Of a DNA stretch of 64,000 bases, positions 11,830-22,955 are shown in pieces. How positions within the stretch are numbered: the first letter of the stretch is position 1; each line of letters starts with the position of its first letter. The notes below the pieces were generated by a model. It searched no databases and was not told where the DNA came from. It saw nothing but the letters and a program-made list of their open reading frames with translations. The stretch covers positions 163,866,001 to 163,930,000 of the forward strand of contig JBITNC010000001.1 in the NCBI GenBank assembly GCA_050084985.1, read 5' to 3'. The translations under genes were made by a program, and so were the position numbers. The stretch is from Nageia nagi. Taxonomy: Eukaryota; Pinophyta.

Positions 11830-13140
11830 CAAAAGGCCCTTCCCAATGATTAAGTAATTTATTGGAAGAAAGTTATAGAAGAGGAAATGCATTTGCTAAA
11901 AATGAATAAATCTTAGGATGTGAAAGAATTGCCTAGGAAAATAAAGGCAATTGGTTGTAAATAGGTGTTTAAAACAAAATACAAGGTTGATGGTTCAATT
12001 CAAAGATATCAAGTTAGATTGGTATAAAAAGGATACCCTAAATTTAAAAGGATTGATTATGATCGAACATTTTCTCTAATGGAAATAATTACTTTTATTA
12101 GAGTGTTGTTGGCATTGGCTACACCAAATGATTCAAAAATTGAAATGGACATGAAGAAAACCTTCCTTTATTGAGACCTCAATGAAGACATCTACATAGA
12201 GCATCCAATATATTTTAAAGTAAGTGGTAGAAATATTGTATGCAAGATAAACAAAAGTCACTATATGGGTTAAAACAATCCCCAATGTAGTTATATGAAA
12301 AGTTTGATACTTTTATGTCTAATCTAAATTATAAGGAGAATTTGACATGAAAGACATTGGTCCATTACATTGTTTCTTAGGTATTGAAGTATAAGGAAAT
12401 CACTAAGAAAGAAAGGTATATTGTTGATATTCTTGTTCTTTTCAAAATGGATAAAAGAATTTTTATAGTAACAAATTATCAAGTTGAAATTACACTATTA
12501 AAGGATATGTATCCTAGAAATGAAGATAAAAAGAAAAAGATGGACAAAGTACCTTATGATAGTGTTGTTGGGAAGTTGATATATATAATGGTTTGTACAA
12601 GACCATATCTAGCTCATGCAATGGTAGTTATGAGTATATTTTCATAGAAAACTAACATTGGGTTGTAGTGAAGAGCATTCTGTGGTATTTGTAAGGTACC
12701 AAATATTATATCATTTGTAATAATAGTAAAATGAATAATCAATTGCAAGGATTTATAAATTTTGATTATGAAGGAGATGTAAATACTTCAAAATCTACAA
12801 GGACATATATTTTGATACTATTTAGAATAACTCTAATTTAACAAAGTAAGAAACAACAAGTAGTAGCTAATCAACTACTAAAACTAAATATATTATTATA
12901 CGAGAAACATCTTCACTACATACAATGTATAAAAGCATTAATTTAAAAAAAAAATAGTATCACTTTTTAGTATAATAATATGAATCCAATTGCCTTGAAT
13001 GTAAATTCAAAATTTTCACTTTCATGCTAAATACATTAGAATGAAATTTCATTCTATCATATAGATCGTAGAGTGTTATGAAATGAAGTTGCAAAAAATT
13101 AATGAGTACAACCTTATCCTAACTAATTGCCATATGGGAA
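11830..13140 (+). pseudogene. Copia D1 reverse transcriptase / RNase H
   Basis: Text includes EEEMHLLKMNKS, VFKTKYKVDGSIQRYQVRLV, IDYDRTFSLMEIITFIRVLL, KIEMDMKKTFLY and a late FDMKDIGPLHCFLGIEV. Between the AWYEKFDTF-like segment and FDMKDIG (junction about 12333) the region that should hold the catalytic YVDD is missing. The same deletion is present in D2 at about 44783. RNase H text includes PRNEDKKKKMDKVPYDSVVG and a late HAKYIRMKFHSII at about 13025, ending near 13110. Numerous stops. Confidence 0.7.
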
Positions 13141-13191
13141 ATTGTTAGTGGATAGCAATGACTTTTGTTCAAAGTGATAGACCCACATGGG

Positions 13192-13732
13192 TGTTAGAAT
13201 TTGTAATGTAATATTGTGTAATATTTCTCTTTAATCTTTTACCTATTTTTAAACTTATACCTATTTTTATTCCTTCTCCTATGTTTATTCCCTTAATACT
13301 TAAAGTACTATTAGATACTTTAAGTTTTAAGGGATAATGATACTTTAAGTATTAATGGAATAAACATAGGAGAAGGAATAAAAATAGGTATAAGTTTAAA
13401 AATAGGTAAAAGATTAAAAATAGAAAAGGGGTTAATTATAGAGAGGATTTCCTCTTATATAAAGATAAGAACCCTTCCCTTTTCTAGGTACACAATTGTA
13501 ATGCAAGCTTTGCTATAGGTTTAGAGTGTGAGAGAGAAGAGATTTTGTAAGAGATGTCCTTGAGAATAAGATTTTAGTTAGTGGACTTACTCCCAAGGAG
13601 GGAGGAACCACTTTATATCTTATGTTATTTGTGTGATTGACTTTAGTTATTCTGCTATTGTGTTGATGTTAAAAGTACCTTCTTGAGATCTTGGGAGATA
13701 AGAAGTTAATTTAGAAAAGATTAATCTCTTCA
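13192..13732 (+). repeat. Copia A 5' LTR
   Basis: It begins TGTTAGAATTTGTAATG and ends TCTCTTCA, with a TATATAAAG box near 13455 and the family-typical segment ACTCCCAAGGAGGGAGGAACC before the end. It is about 100 bp longer than the 3' LTR because it contains an inverted duplication at 13232-13420. Confidence 0.9.
13232..13420. repeat. Near-perfect inverted repeat (foldback) inside the 5' LTR
   Basis: An arm of about 80 bp (13232-13310) is repeated in reverse complement at about 13342-13420 with very few mismatches, separated by a loop of about 30 bp. The arms include CCTATTTTTAAACTTATACC and its complement. The 3' LTR has only one arm-equivalent, so this is a local inverted duplication gained in the 5' LTR after insertion or inherited from a rearranged LTR. 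Confidence 0.9.
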
Positions 13733-13734
13733 AG

Positions 13735-13746
13735 TGGTATCAAAGC
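13735..13746 (+). other. Copia A primer binding site
   Basis: TGGTATCAAAGC lies two bases after the 5' LTR. It is one base away from the standard plant initiator-Met tRNA complement TGGTATCAGAGC. Confidence 0.9.
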
Positions 13747-13749
13747 TAT

Positions 13750-14387
13750 TCTTAGAGGCTTCACTTTAACATCCTAGAAGGTCCATTCCGCCTCTTTCTC
13801 CATCTAGTTTGTTAGGTAAAAAGGTTTGAAGGTATAATCTCCTACCTCTTCTTTGTCAAATTTTGCTTTTATTACTAACAGTTTTTTGGTTTCATGAGGA
13901 TGAGGTTAAGGATAGCAAAATTTGATTAAAGTAGATAATAAATTGTTATGCTAACATGTTAGTTTAATTTATGTTATTGCAATGCATTATTTTAATTTAT
14001 TAGTTGTAATTTTTTAAGTAAAATTGCCTAATATGTAGCAATAATATGTTTTAAGTAATTTTCCTTAAATTTAGCAATAATAGAGTATTATAGCCTAAAT
14101 TTGCAAGTTTTTACTTAATGGAGAATTGAGTAAAATCTTTGCAATTTTTTTACTATAGTGTTATAAATTTTACTATGCTAGAAAGCTTGTAAAATTTTTA
14201 CAGTTTTTTATAAAATTGTATTTTTTAACAATTTTATAAAATTTATTTTTATTTAAAATTGTTTTTTTTATATATATTATTAAAAAAATACTATTTTTTT
14301 ATAGTATTTTTATATTTCTATTTTTTATTAAAAAAATAGAGTTTTTAATTTTATATAAAAAAATGTTTTATTTTAAAAAAAATGGTG
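13750..14387 (+). other. Copia A leader, AT-rich part
   Basis: No gene. The sequence becomes extremely AT-rich from 14170 with many T runs and short self-complementary stretches. It separates the primer site from the GC-rich tandem repeats. Confidence 0.5.
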
Positions 14388-14728
14388 ACGAGGGCCAACC
14401 GACATGCCCCCTTTGGGGCTGCATGCAATGGCCCAATTGATGCACTCCCTTTGGGGGGTCTACATGCAATAGCCCAACCGATGTGCCCCTTTGGGGCTAT
14501 GCATGATGGCCAAGCTGGTGGGACCCCTTTGGGACTGTGCTCGATGGCCTAACCAATGCGCCCCTTTGGGGCTACGCATGGTAGGTGCTCTATCGACTAA
14601 CCCTCCTTAAGGCTATGTGCAAGGTTGTACCAGCACACCCCTTTAGGGTTGCACACGGTAAGCACTCTATTGGCCAACCCTCCTTGGGGCTACACGTAGG
14701 GATATACTGATGCTTCCCTTGGGGGTGA
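14388..14728 (+). repeat. GC-rich imperfect tandem repeats in the copia A leader
   Basis: About seven units of 38-50 bp share GCCCAACCGATGYRCCCC followed by TTTGGGGCTRYGCATG. The GC content stands out sharply from the surrounding A/T-rich leader. No reading frame of note. Element E has an unrelated GC-rich block in the same position, between primer site and conserved leader. Confidence 0.8.
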
Positions 14729-15329
14729 CCAAAATATTTTTTATTTTAAATAATTTTTTAAAACATATATATATATATAATATATTTATATTATTTTAAA
14801 GATTTTTTTATTAAGGTTTTTTATTAAAGTTTTTTTATATAAGGTTTTTGTTTATACATAGTTCTTTTTTATTAAAAGAAATGGGGAGAATCTACTTTGA
14901 AGGTGTGTTTTCTAGGTATGGACTATTTTTAATTAAATACTTTATTTGCTAATTTTTTAAAATGCAAGTTATTTTAGTTTTTTAGCATACTTTTAAGATA
15001 AAATGCATAGATTATTATTATTACATAGGTTAATGTTAATTTTATGCATAGATTAAGGTTAATTAATTATGCATGAAGGATTAATGCTATATATGCATAG
15101 ATTAATGATGTTTATTTTAATGCATGTTTGATGTACACATGTGATTGGATAAAAAATTTAAATACATGTTTTTTTTCCTAATGCATATTGCTAAATGGAT
15201 AAAAATGTTAATACATGGTTTATTATTTTGACTTTATACATGTGATTGGATAAAATTCACTTAAATACTTGCTTATGAATGCGATGTTAAATTGCAAATA
15301 AGGAATTATTTTAAGTCCATTTTTTAAGT

Positions 15330-16212
15330 AAGAAAGGGGAGAATTCCTCATTTTTGATAATGAACCTTTGTAAAGAGATCCATTAGGGGTTGTGATAAAA
15401 CCCATTGGACTCTTAGGCTCATTTGGTGTTACTTAAAATTAATAAACTTTTATAAAGAGATCCATTAGGGGTTGTAATGAAACCCATTGAAATCTTTGGT
15501 TCATACTTATGGATGATGTGGGATGTAGTTTCATTTTCAAAGCACTTTATTTGTTTTGTACTATTACTTTATATGCAACGTAAATAAACGTTAAAAATTG
15601 CTTCCCCTAAAATGAACACATCCACATGTTTTTTTTCCTCAACATGACTTGTTTGAGGAGCCATGAGGTAAGGATAAGGTGGACTAGAGCCTTTTAATCT
15701 AATGATCCAAGTGGTGAAAAGTTTATATTTCTTAATTGTCCCTAAGTCCTTTATTGGTTAGGATTTAACTCCATATAGGTGGATAGGCATTTGTGTAGTA
15801 ATACCACATGTCCTTCCATCCATTTAGGGATTATCCTAATAACCTAGGAGGAAAACTAAAAACTTAATCAAGATAATTAATTTGGTTGATCCAACATACA
15901 TCACAACCTTAGAAAATAACTCGTACTTCTCCTTGTGAGAGTATATTGCTGCCCAAGGGGAATTGGTTGAGGATTGGTAGGACTTAGGCTCCTTGTGGGC
16001 ATATGGGTGAAGGCCTAATTTTTAAACAAGCAAATAAGCCTCAAATTTTCCCTCTCTTTGATTATACTTGGTGGTGAAGATGTTGGATGCATGATTATTA
16101 TTCTTGTTAACAATTAAGCATTTGATTTGTTGAATAGCTTTTAAATATGTATTATTTTTAAATGCAACATGTATACTTACTTTACTTATCTCCTTCATAT
16201 TATTTTGTAGCA
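15330..16212 (+). other. Conserved 5' leader upstream of copia A gag, with acceptor-like end
   Basis: This segment aligns over most of its length with 63255-63985 of element E although neither codes. Conserved landmarks are AACCCATTGGACTC, CCCCTAAAATGAA, CAACATGACTTGTTTG, GGAGCCATGAGGT, ACCACATGTCC, TTAGGGATTATCCT, AACCTAGGAGGAAAACT, CTTCTCCTTGTGAGAGTATAT and GTGAAGGCCTAATT. It ends with a pyrimidine tract and TTGTAG directly before CAATG, the gag start. In A a piece of about 95 bp with CCATTAGGGGTTGT is duplicated (near 15385 and 15460). The ending looks like a 3' splice site; this is inference. Confidence 0.7.
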
Positions 16213-17130
16213 ATGGGAGACTCTTTTGCACCCAAGCATATCTTGGATGGTTCCAACTATGGTATTTGGGAACCAAGGATAAATGTAGAACTTCAAGCAT
16301 AAAAAGTTTGGATGATTATCAACAAAAACCAAATTACTCCATCTGGGGAGAAGGAACTAGAAGCTTATAATACTAATAATGATTTCACAACATCTATGAT
16401 CTTTTATGCAATTTTAGATAAGATCCTCCTCATGATATCTTCTTCAAATACTACAAAAGAAGCTTGGGATAAAGTAAAGAGTATCTACCTTGGTACTAAA
16501 ATTTTTAGGAGGTTCACCATTCTTCAGAAGTTACTTCAATCACATCAAGAGAAAAATGAAAGTGTGGCTATATATCTAAATAAGATTGTTGACCTTAGAA
16601 CTTAGCTTGTGGGGTATGGTTGCAATTAGATCAATGATGAGTTTCTAATTTTTATCATCCTTCAAAGTCTCTCTGCTAAGTTTAGTTAGTTTGTGACTAT
16701 TATTAAAACTAGGCTTGAATGTTCTCCTTGGAAAATCTATCAAGACTTCTCTTGAAGCATGAGAAAATACTTAACAATAAAGTGTTGATCACCACTTCTA
16801 AGGAGCCATTTGTGACACTTGGTCCAATGAAGCTTCACTTCAAAAAGAAGAACCATAACCAAAAGAAGGGTTTTTATGCTCCTAAGAAGAACTTAAAGAA
16901 TGGTGAGAATAAGAAGAATTATGACAATGGTAAGTCTAAAGAAACCAAAGTCAAATTTGATGGGAATTGTAATTTCTATAACCACTATGGTCATAAGGAA
17001 GTTTATTGCCTCAAGAAAAAAAAAAGATCAAAATGAAAAAAGATATGAAAAACCAAACAAATCTAATAATAAGAGGAATAAGAATTTTGCTTATGTTCTT
17101 ACCTTTTACTCCAAGTCTTGCACTTTGGTA
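16213..17130 (+). pseudogene. Copia A gag
   Basis: The start ATG at 16213 reads MGDSFAPKHILDGSNYGIWE, the usual copia gag opening (L.G.NY..W). A TAA interrupts after 29 codons. The frame then continues with TKEAWDKVKSIYLGTK, the UBN2-type helix region, and SLENLSRLLLKHEKILN. A zinc-knuckle remnant, CNFYNHYGHKEVYCLKKK, lies near 16970; it has C.2..H.4.C-like spacing but lacks one Cys. Stops at 16603 and 16628, among others. Confidence 0.8.
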
Positions 17131-20065
17131 AATGATTGGATTATTGATTATGGATGCACTATTCACATGTTTTGAAAAGAATAAGTTTGAAAACTTTTAT
17201 AACTATAGAAAAGATGTAGTTGTGATAGGTGATAGTTCATTCTTTAAAGTTCAAGGTATTGGGAGTGTGTTGATACAAGGGAAGATTCTTAAGAATGTGT
17301 TTAATGTGCCTAATCTCATTATGAATCTCCTTTCAGTAATTTAGGTCACAAGGAAGGGTTACTCCTTTGAGTTTAACTCACTCTTCGTGCATGAAAAAGG
17401 GCCTTGCCATTTTAGTGAAAGGTTCAGTGCAAGATGACCTTTACATTGTGAATCAATCTCCAACAAAGATGTGCCTTGCAACTAATGTTTGTTCTAGAGG
17501 CAATCTTTGACACCATTGATTAGGCCACTTGAACCATAAGAATATTCAAATCATGAAATATCATGAACTTATGAAAGGTTTGCCTACAATATCACCTATA
17601 ATTGGTCTTTATGAGAAGTGCATTCTAGGTAAAATGAATCGGTAAATATTTTCAAAAGATAAGGCAACTAGAGCAATTCATTCTCTTCAGCTTATGCATA
17701 TAGGTTTGATGGGTCCATTTCCAACTAAGGCACTTAGGGGAGCATATTTTATCTTGACCTTTATTGATGACTTTTGAAAGATGACATTTGGTTATCTTAT
17801 AGAGCACAAGGATCAAACCTTTGATAGGTTCAAAGATTTCAAAGCCTTGGTAAAAAATTAGTTTGGATTCAAAATCAAGATGTTAAGATCTGATAATGGG
17901 GGTGAGTACAATAATAATGAATTCAATGTTTTTTATACCAATTATGGAATCAAGAGGTAGTTTACTATCCTTTACACTCCTCAACAGAATGGTGTTGCCA
18001 AAAGGAATAATAGAACCATTCAATAAATGGCAAGATGTATGTTGGAAGATATTCTAAGCTTCTTATGAGGTGAAGCTATAAATACTATAATCTACATCTT
18101 AAATAGGTGTCCTATGAAAGCAATTGAAGGTAAAACTCTATACGAGGCATGGACAAGAAAGAAACCTAACATCTCTCACTTTAGGGTTTTTAGTTGTGAT
18201 GTGTATGCCTTTGTTGTTCTTGAGAAGAGGAAGAAGCTTGATAAGAGATCTAAAAAGTGTATCTTTATGGGCTATGATAAATAGCATAGAGGCTATAGGC
18301 TATACTAACCTTCTTCCTATGCATTCTTTGTGTCAAGGGATGTAAAGTTCAATGAACTACCTAAAGAGTCTACTTCTTATGAGAACCTTGATGAGGGTGA
18401 TGATTCTTTTATTACTCCTAACTAGTTGGATGTTAGTGTGGATTTGTCACCTAAGGAACAAAACTCTCCAACATAAAGGATAATAAAGAGTATGACCATT
18501 AATAAATCTTTATTTACTAAAATTGATTGCAAGAATGAGCCCTCATCCTACAAAGAAGCTTCAAAGCATGAGTGCTGGATGGATGCAATGAATGTGTACT
18601 ATGAGGCTCTAATGAAGAATCAAACTTGGGATTTGGTTCTTTATCTTAATGAATGTAATGTGATTGGAAATAAATAGATTTATAAGATCAAATATAATTT
18701 AGTTAGAGAGATTGAAAAATACAATATAAGGTTAGTAGCTAAGGGTTTCATTGAAAAATATGGATCTGCTTATGAGAAAACCTTTGCTCCAGTGGAAAAG
18801 ATGCCTACTATTAGAGTAATCCTTGCTCTTTTTGGAAAGTTTTTCAACTTGATATCAAGAGTGCTTTTCTAAATGATGACTAAGATGTGGAAATCTACAT
18901 GAATCAACTAGAAGGGTTTATTGCTAAAGGAAAAGAATCTTTTATGTGCAAGTTAAAGAAGTATTTGTATGGACTTAATCAAGCACTAAGTGCTTGGTAC
19001 AAAAAGATTTTAGGATACTTTAAGGATATTGGGTTTTCTAAATGCTTATCTGATTCATATCTTTATGTGCTCAACCAAGCATAATACTTGATCTTGATTC
19101 TTCTTTATATGGATGGTATGTTGATTATAGGGAATAATATAATCCTTATACAATACTACATATCCAAACTTAAGGCAACTTTTGAAATGATTGATCTTGG
19201 TCTATAACACTACTACCTTAGTATGCAAGTGTACCAATAAAAATATTGTACTTACCTTAGTCAATCAAAGTATATCTTATATATCTTCTAAAAGTTTGAA
19301 ATGGAGGAGTGCAAGCATGCTGCAATCCTAATCTATCCTAAAATCACTTTGTCTCTTAGTTCAAACTCTCAGTTGGTAGATGCTATGGCTTATAGATAAC
19401 TAATTGGTAGTCTTCTTTATTTGACTTTCTCTAGGCTAGATATTACCTTTTCCATGAATTTGATGGCTCATTTTATGCAAAATCCATATGTTAACTACTT
19501 CAATGGTGTTAAGTAAATTTTGAGGTATGTTGCAGGCACTAAAGATCTTGCTCTCAAGTATAACAAGTTTTCCTCATTTGTTCTCTTAGGATTCTCAGAT
19601 TTTGACTATGGGGGAGATAGAGATGATAGGAAATCAACCTTTACTTATGTTTTTAGCATTGGTTTATGTCCTATCTCTTGAGAATCTAATAAGTAACCTA
19701 TTACTACTCTCTCCACCGCTAAGGCTTAATATCATGCAATGTCAGTTGCAACCCAAGAAGCCATTTGGTTGAGGCATATTCTAAAAGAAATAGGGTATGA
19801 ACAAGTTCATTCATATTAAATTTCTTCAAATAATCAATTAGTTATTATTTTGACGAAAAATCCTATTTTCCATCAAAAAATAAAGCATGTAGAAATCCAA
19901 GCCCACTTCATTAAGGAGAAGGTTATGGATGGTCTTCTACACTTACAATATTGTCCATCAGTCCTAAACTCTGCTGATTTGTTCACCAAATGCCTTCCTA
20001 AAGCTCAATTCTATAAGCTTAAGGAGTCTATTGGGTTGGTGATGTTGCCCTCAAAAAGGGAGTAA
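17130..20065 (+). pseudogene. Copia A pol (protease, integrase, reverse transcriptase, RNase H)
   Basis: Order seen: protease WIIDYGCTIHMF (normally DSGAT/S, so the active Ser is lost); integrase with FIDDF, LRSDNGGEYNNNEFN and YTPQQNGVAKR; KKLDKRSKKCIFMGYD; reverse transcriptase with VRE..KYNIRLVAKGF, YEKTFAPVEKMPTIRVILAL, CKLKKYLYGLNQALSAWYKK and LLYMDGMLIIGN (YVDD decayed to YMDG); RNase H with YVAGTKDLALKYN and DRKSTFTYVF; final HVEIQAHFIKEKV and ADLFTKCLPKAQFYKLKE, ending at 20063-20065. Stops and frameshifts occur throughout. A partial repeat of the RNase H end (QAYYIKEKV) lies near 20225. Confidence 0.85.
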
Positions 20066-21083
20066 ATATTTAATTCTTATTGAATCCATTGTAATTTCTT
20101 CCTTTTTAATAAAGTTGTTGAACTTTTATTTGGTTTGTATGCTTTGTTTATACATTTCTTTGTTTGGTAACTATAAGTATGGGCTTGGCATCTTAGTGAT
20201 GACTTATAGTGTATCATAAATCCAAGCATATTATATCAAGGAGAAAGTTCTTAATGCAACAACTATAGCTCTATCCATCTGACTTTATCTCTCCTAATTT
20301 ATTCACTAGTCACATTAGAAATTCTGTTGTGCACACTTTGAAAGTTTTTTATGGTAGTGAAGTTGTCCTCAAGGGGGAGTGAAGGTTGAATTCATATTTT
20401 TGATAATAGTTTTATCCCTAGGAGGCTATTTTTTGATGTATAGTGCCAATCTAAATGTACACCTTCATGGTTAGTTCACTCTATGTGAAGAACTCATGGT
20501 ACATTTTATTTTATGATCACTATGAGAGGAATCAGTATGTGTTTGTTATCACTATTTGGTTATCCATATGTGAGTAACTTATATATGTGCATTTACTTTT
20601 TTGTTTTTGATCAACACATATTTTTATATATAACAAATGGCTATAAGTATTGGCTTGGCATCTTCATGATGACTTATAGTGCATCACTGATCAATTTATG
20701 GATGATATTACTTAGTTCATTTATCTTGTGATTCATATGAATGTTATATGATGCATCTAAATGACCTTGTTTATGACCTACTTGTAGCTTTCAAGTTTCA
20801 TCTTGAGAGTACAGATTACTTACTTCATATGGGCAGGCTCATGGAAGCTCATATGTCAACTCAGTGTTGATCAACTACACTTATAGTGAAACTAGTTGTG
20901 GTTAATGATTGTATTGTAAACCATTTTGTTAAATGATATTTTAATGAGTCTCAAACTAAGATCTTATTTCTCAATGATGTAAAATTTCTCATCTTCACTT
21001 GTATCTCTTTGGAGGAGAACTCTCTCTTACTCTATCTTTCTTCTTCTCTCTATACTCTATCCCAATATTACATTAAGGGGGAG
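20066..21083 (+). other. Copia A 3' internal noncoding region with two purine tracts
   Basis: No gene. A polypurine tract AAGGGGGAG lies directly before the 3' LTR (21075-21083). A second tract with the same AAGGGGGAGTGAAG core lies near 20370, about 700 bp upstream; the same arrangement is seen in element C near 56700. A segment with CTATAAGTAT.GGCTTGGCATC occurs twice (about 20170 and 20640). Confidence 0.6.
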
Positions 21084-21522
21084 TGTTAGAATTTGTAATG
21101 TAATATTGTGTAATATTTTTTCTTAATGTAAATTCAGTTGATACTTAAAGTATCATTAGATACCTTAAATTATTAAGGGAATAAAAATAGGAGAAGGATT
21201 AAAAATAGAAAAGGGATTAATTATAGAGTGGATTTCTTCTTATATAAAGAGAAGAACCCTCTCCTTCTCTAGTTACACAATTATAATGCAAGCTTTACTT
21301 ATTGTTTAGAGTGTGAGAGAGAGAAGAGAATTTATAAAAGAGGTCCTTGAGAATGAGAAGATATTAGTTAGTGGACATACTCCCAAGGAGAGAGGAACCA
21401 TTTTATATCTTGTGTTGTTTATGTGATTAGCTTTAGTTATTATGCTATTGTGTTGATTTTGAAAGTGCTTTCTTGAGATCTTAGGAGATAAGAAGTTAAT
21501 TCAAAAAGAGTTAATTTATTCA
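21084..21522 (+). repeat. Copia A 3' LTR
   Basis: It begins TGTTAGAATTTGTAATG and ends AATTTATTCA, 439 bp. It aligns with the 5' LTR except for the foldback duplication in the latter. A TATATAAAG box is present near 21240. Confidence 0.9.
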
Positions 21523-22390
21523 ATGGATCCATTATGCATAGAGTGTACATGATGATTTATGACTTGAGCATTTAGACTTAATGCGTTGTCTCACACCCAT
21601 CCAATCTTGCAGCTTCAAATCCAACAGCTCCCTCACATCCCTTACTTCCTCTTTCTTAACAACATGTACAGTAACAAAAATTTGGAAATGTGCTAATGAT
21701 AACACTTATCTGACCCTTTAGAACACTTGTGGGTTAATCCATCCAATAGGTGACATGCTTCCCAAGTTGATCAAGAAACTTGATAGCCCTTAGCTGTAGT
21801 AGGAAATAAGTTTCACCCCCAAAGGGTGGACATATGGGGTGTTTAGAAAGTGGGCATATGGGCACCTCTGCACTATATATTTGATGCTCTCACACTAAAA
21901 GTGTATGCTAAAATTGAAGTTTTGGATTCTAGTTTCTATGGCCTTATGTTTTCTCAACACTATGAATGAGAGCAATCTAAACATTTTGAATGGAGTTGAA
22001 ATAAACTACTACAAGGATACTTTCTCACAAGCTGAGGAGATCATCCAAGAGCAGGTCCTCCTCCTCCACAAATGTCATAAAAATACAACCTTTTCATGGC
22101 TCAAAAACATATTCCATGACTTCTTCATTTAGGTATAGATACAGATACACCTTCTCATCTTCATTCATATATATTTTGAGTTCCTCTCATACTTGGTTTT
22201 TTGGTGTTTATCAGTCTTGTGATGCATCACTTCTACTGAACTCCACCATAAAGAGCATGTTCAAAAAGGAGATGGATAGAAGCTTTAGCATGTGCAACTT
22301 CAATTACTTAAAAATAATCAAAGAAGCTATGGAGAGAGAATGCATGGGCATCATATCGTGCACCAATATTTTGCTCCTTTTGATATGAGA

Positions 22391-22835
22391 TGTTGAAGAT
22401 TGAACCTATCAAATTTGAAGAATCTGCATTTTTCCTCATTTTCTAACAAACATGTAGGGTCAATGTGTTTCCCCAAAAATGTGACCACTTTTTTAGTAGC
22501 TGCATTTTCTTCCAAAAATGCGATCACATTTTATCATAGAGACAGCATTTTCTCAATGCACCCAAAATAGCAAATTTCCAAGTGTTGCTTGGACCCAGTA
22601 TTAGATTAGTTTTCTATTTCAATTTCTTAGGGTTTATCAAATAAATAAGAACTATATTTAGCATGTCTAGACTAGATCAAATCTCTATTTTTAGTATGTT
22701 TAGTTATTTTAGATTGGATTGTAATAAATGTTGAGCTTATCATCTCAACCACTTGATTTTATTTTGAGCTTAGTCCAAGCTCTATATAAGCATGATGTAA
22801 TTTTGTTTTCCATAATGAATTATAACATTCTCTCA
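22391..22835 (+). repeat. Copia B 5' LTR and primer site
   Basis: It begins TGTTGAAGATTG and ends TTCTCTCA. TGGCATCAAAGC at 22839-22850 is the initiator-Met primer site with small changes. Part of this LTR reappears in inverted orientation at 25273-25513. Confidence 0.75.
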
Positions 22836-22955
22836 TTGTGGCATCAAAGCCATTAGAGTCTATTGGGTTTGAAGGGAAAGATTGTAATTAAATTACAAGC
22901 ATTACATATTCTTGCAAATTTAGTGTACGGTCCAATTTTGTTGAATTAGTGAAAA

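Larger units (their letters stand above)
9650..13191 (+). mobile_element. Decayed Ty1/copia element D1
   Basis: A plus-strand copia pol can be followed from the GAG-pre-integrase motif LWHHQLGHLHV (about 9754) through integrase, reverse transcriptase and RNase H to about 13110. No 5' LTR or gag is seen. A solo LTR (10974-11813) interrupts it. Its 3' end was cut by insertion of copia A at 13192. The last bases, GGACCCACATGGG, match the start of the LTR of the related element D2 at 42401, so D probably ended in a 3' LTR truncated after about 14 bp. The second copy is D2, and both share the same reverse transcriptase deletion. Confidence 0.75.
13187..21527 (+). mobile_element. Full-length degenerate Ty1/copia element A
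   Basis: Both LTRs, primer site, leader, gag, protease, integrase, reverse transcriptase, RNase H and polypurine tract are present in order. The element spans 13192-21522 and is flanked by ATGGG (13187-13191) and ATGGA (21523-21527), a target duplication with one change. It sits between the truncated copia D1 and the peroxidase pseudogene; removing it restores alignment with the uninterrupted junction at 47310-47340. Stops and frameshifts in every domain show it is immobile. It belongs to the same family as C, E and the LTR at 35661. Confidence 0.9.
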
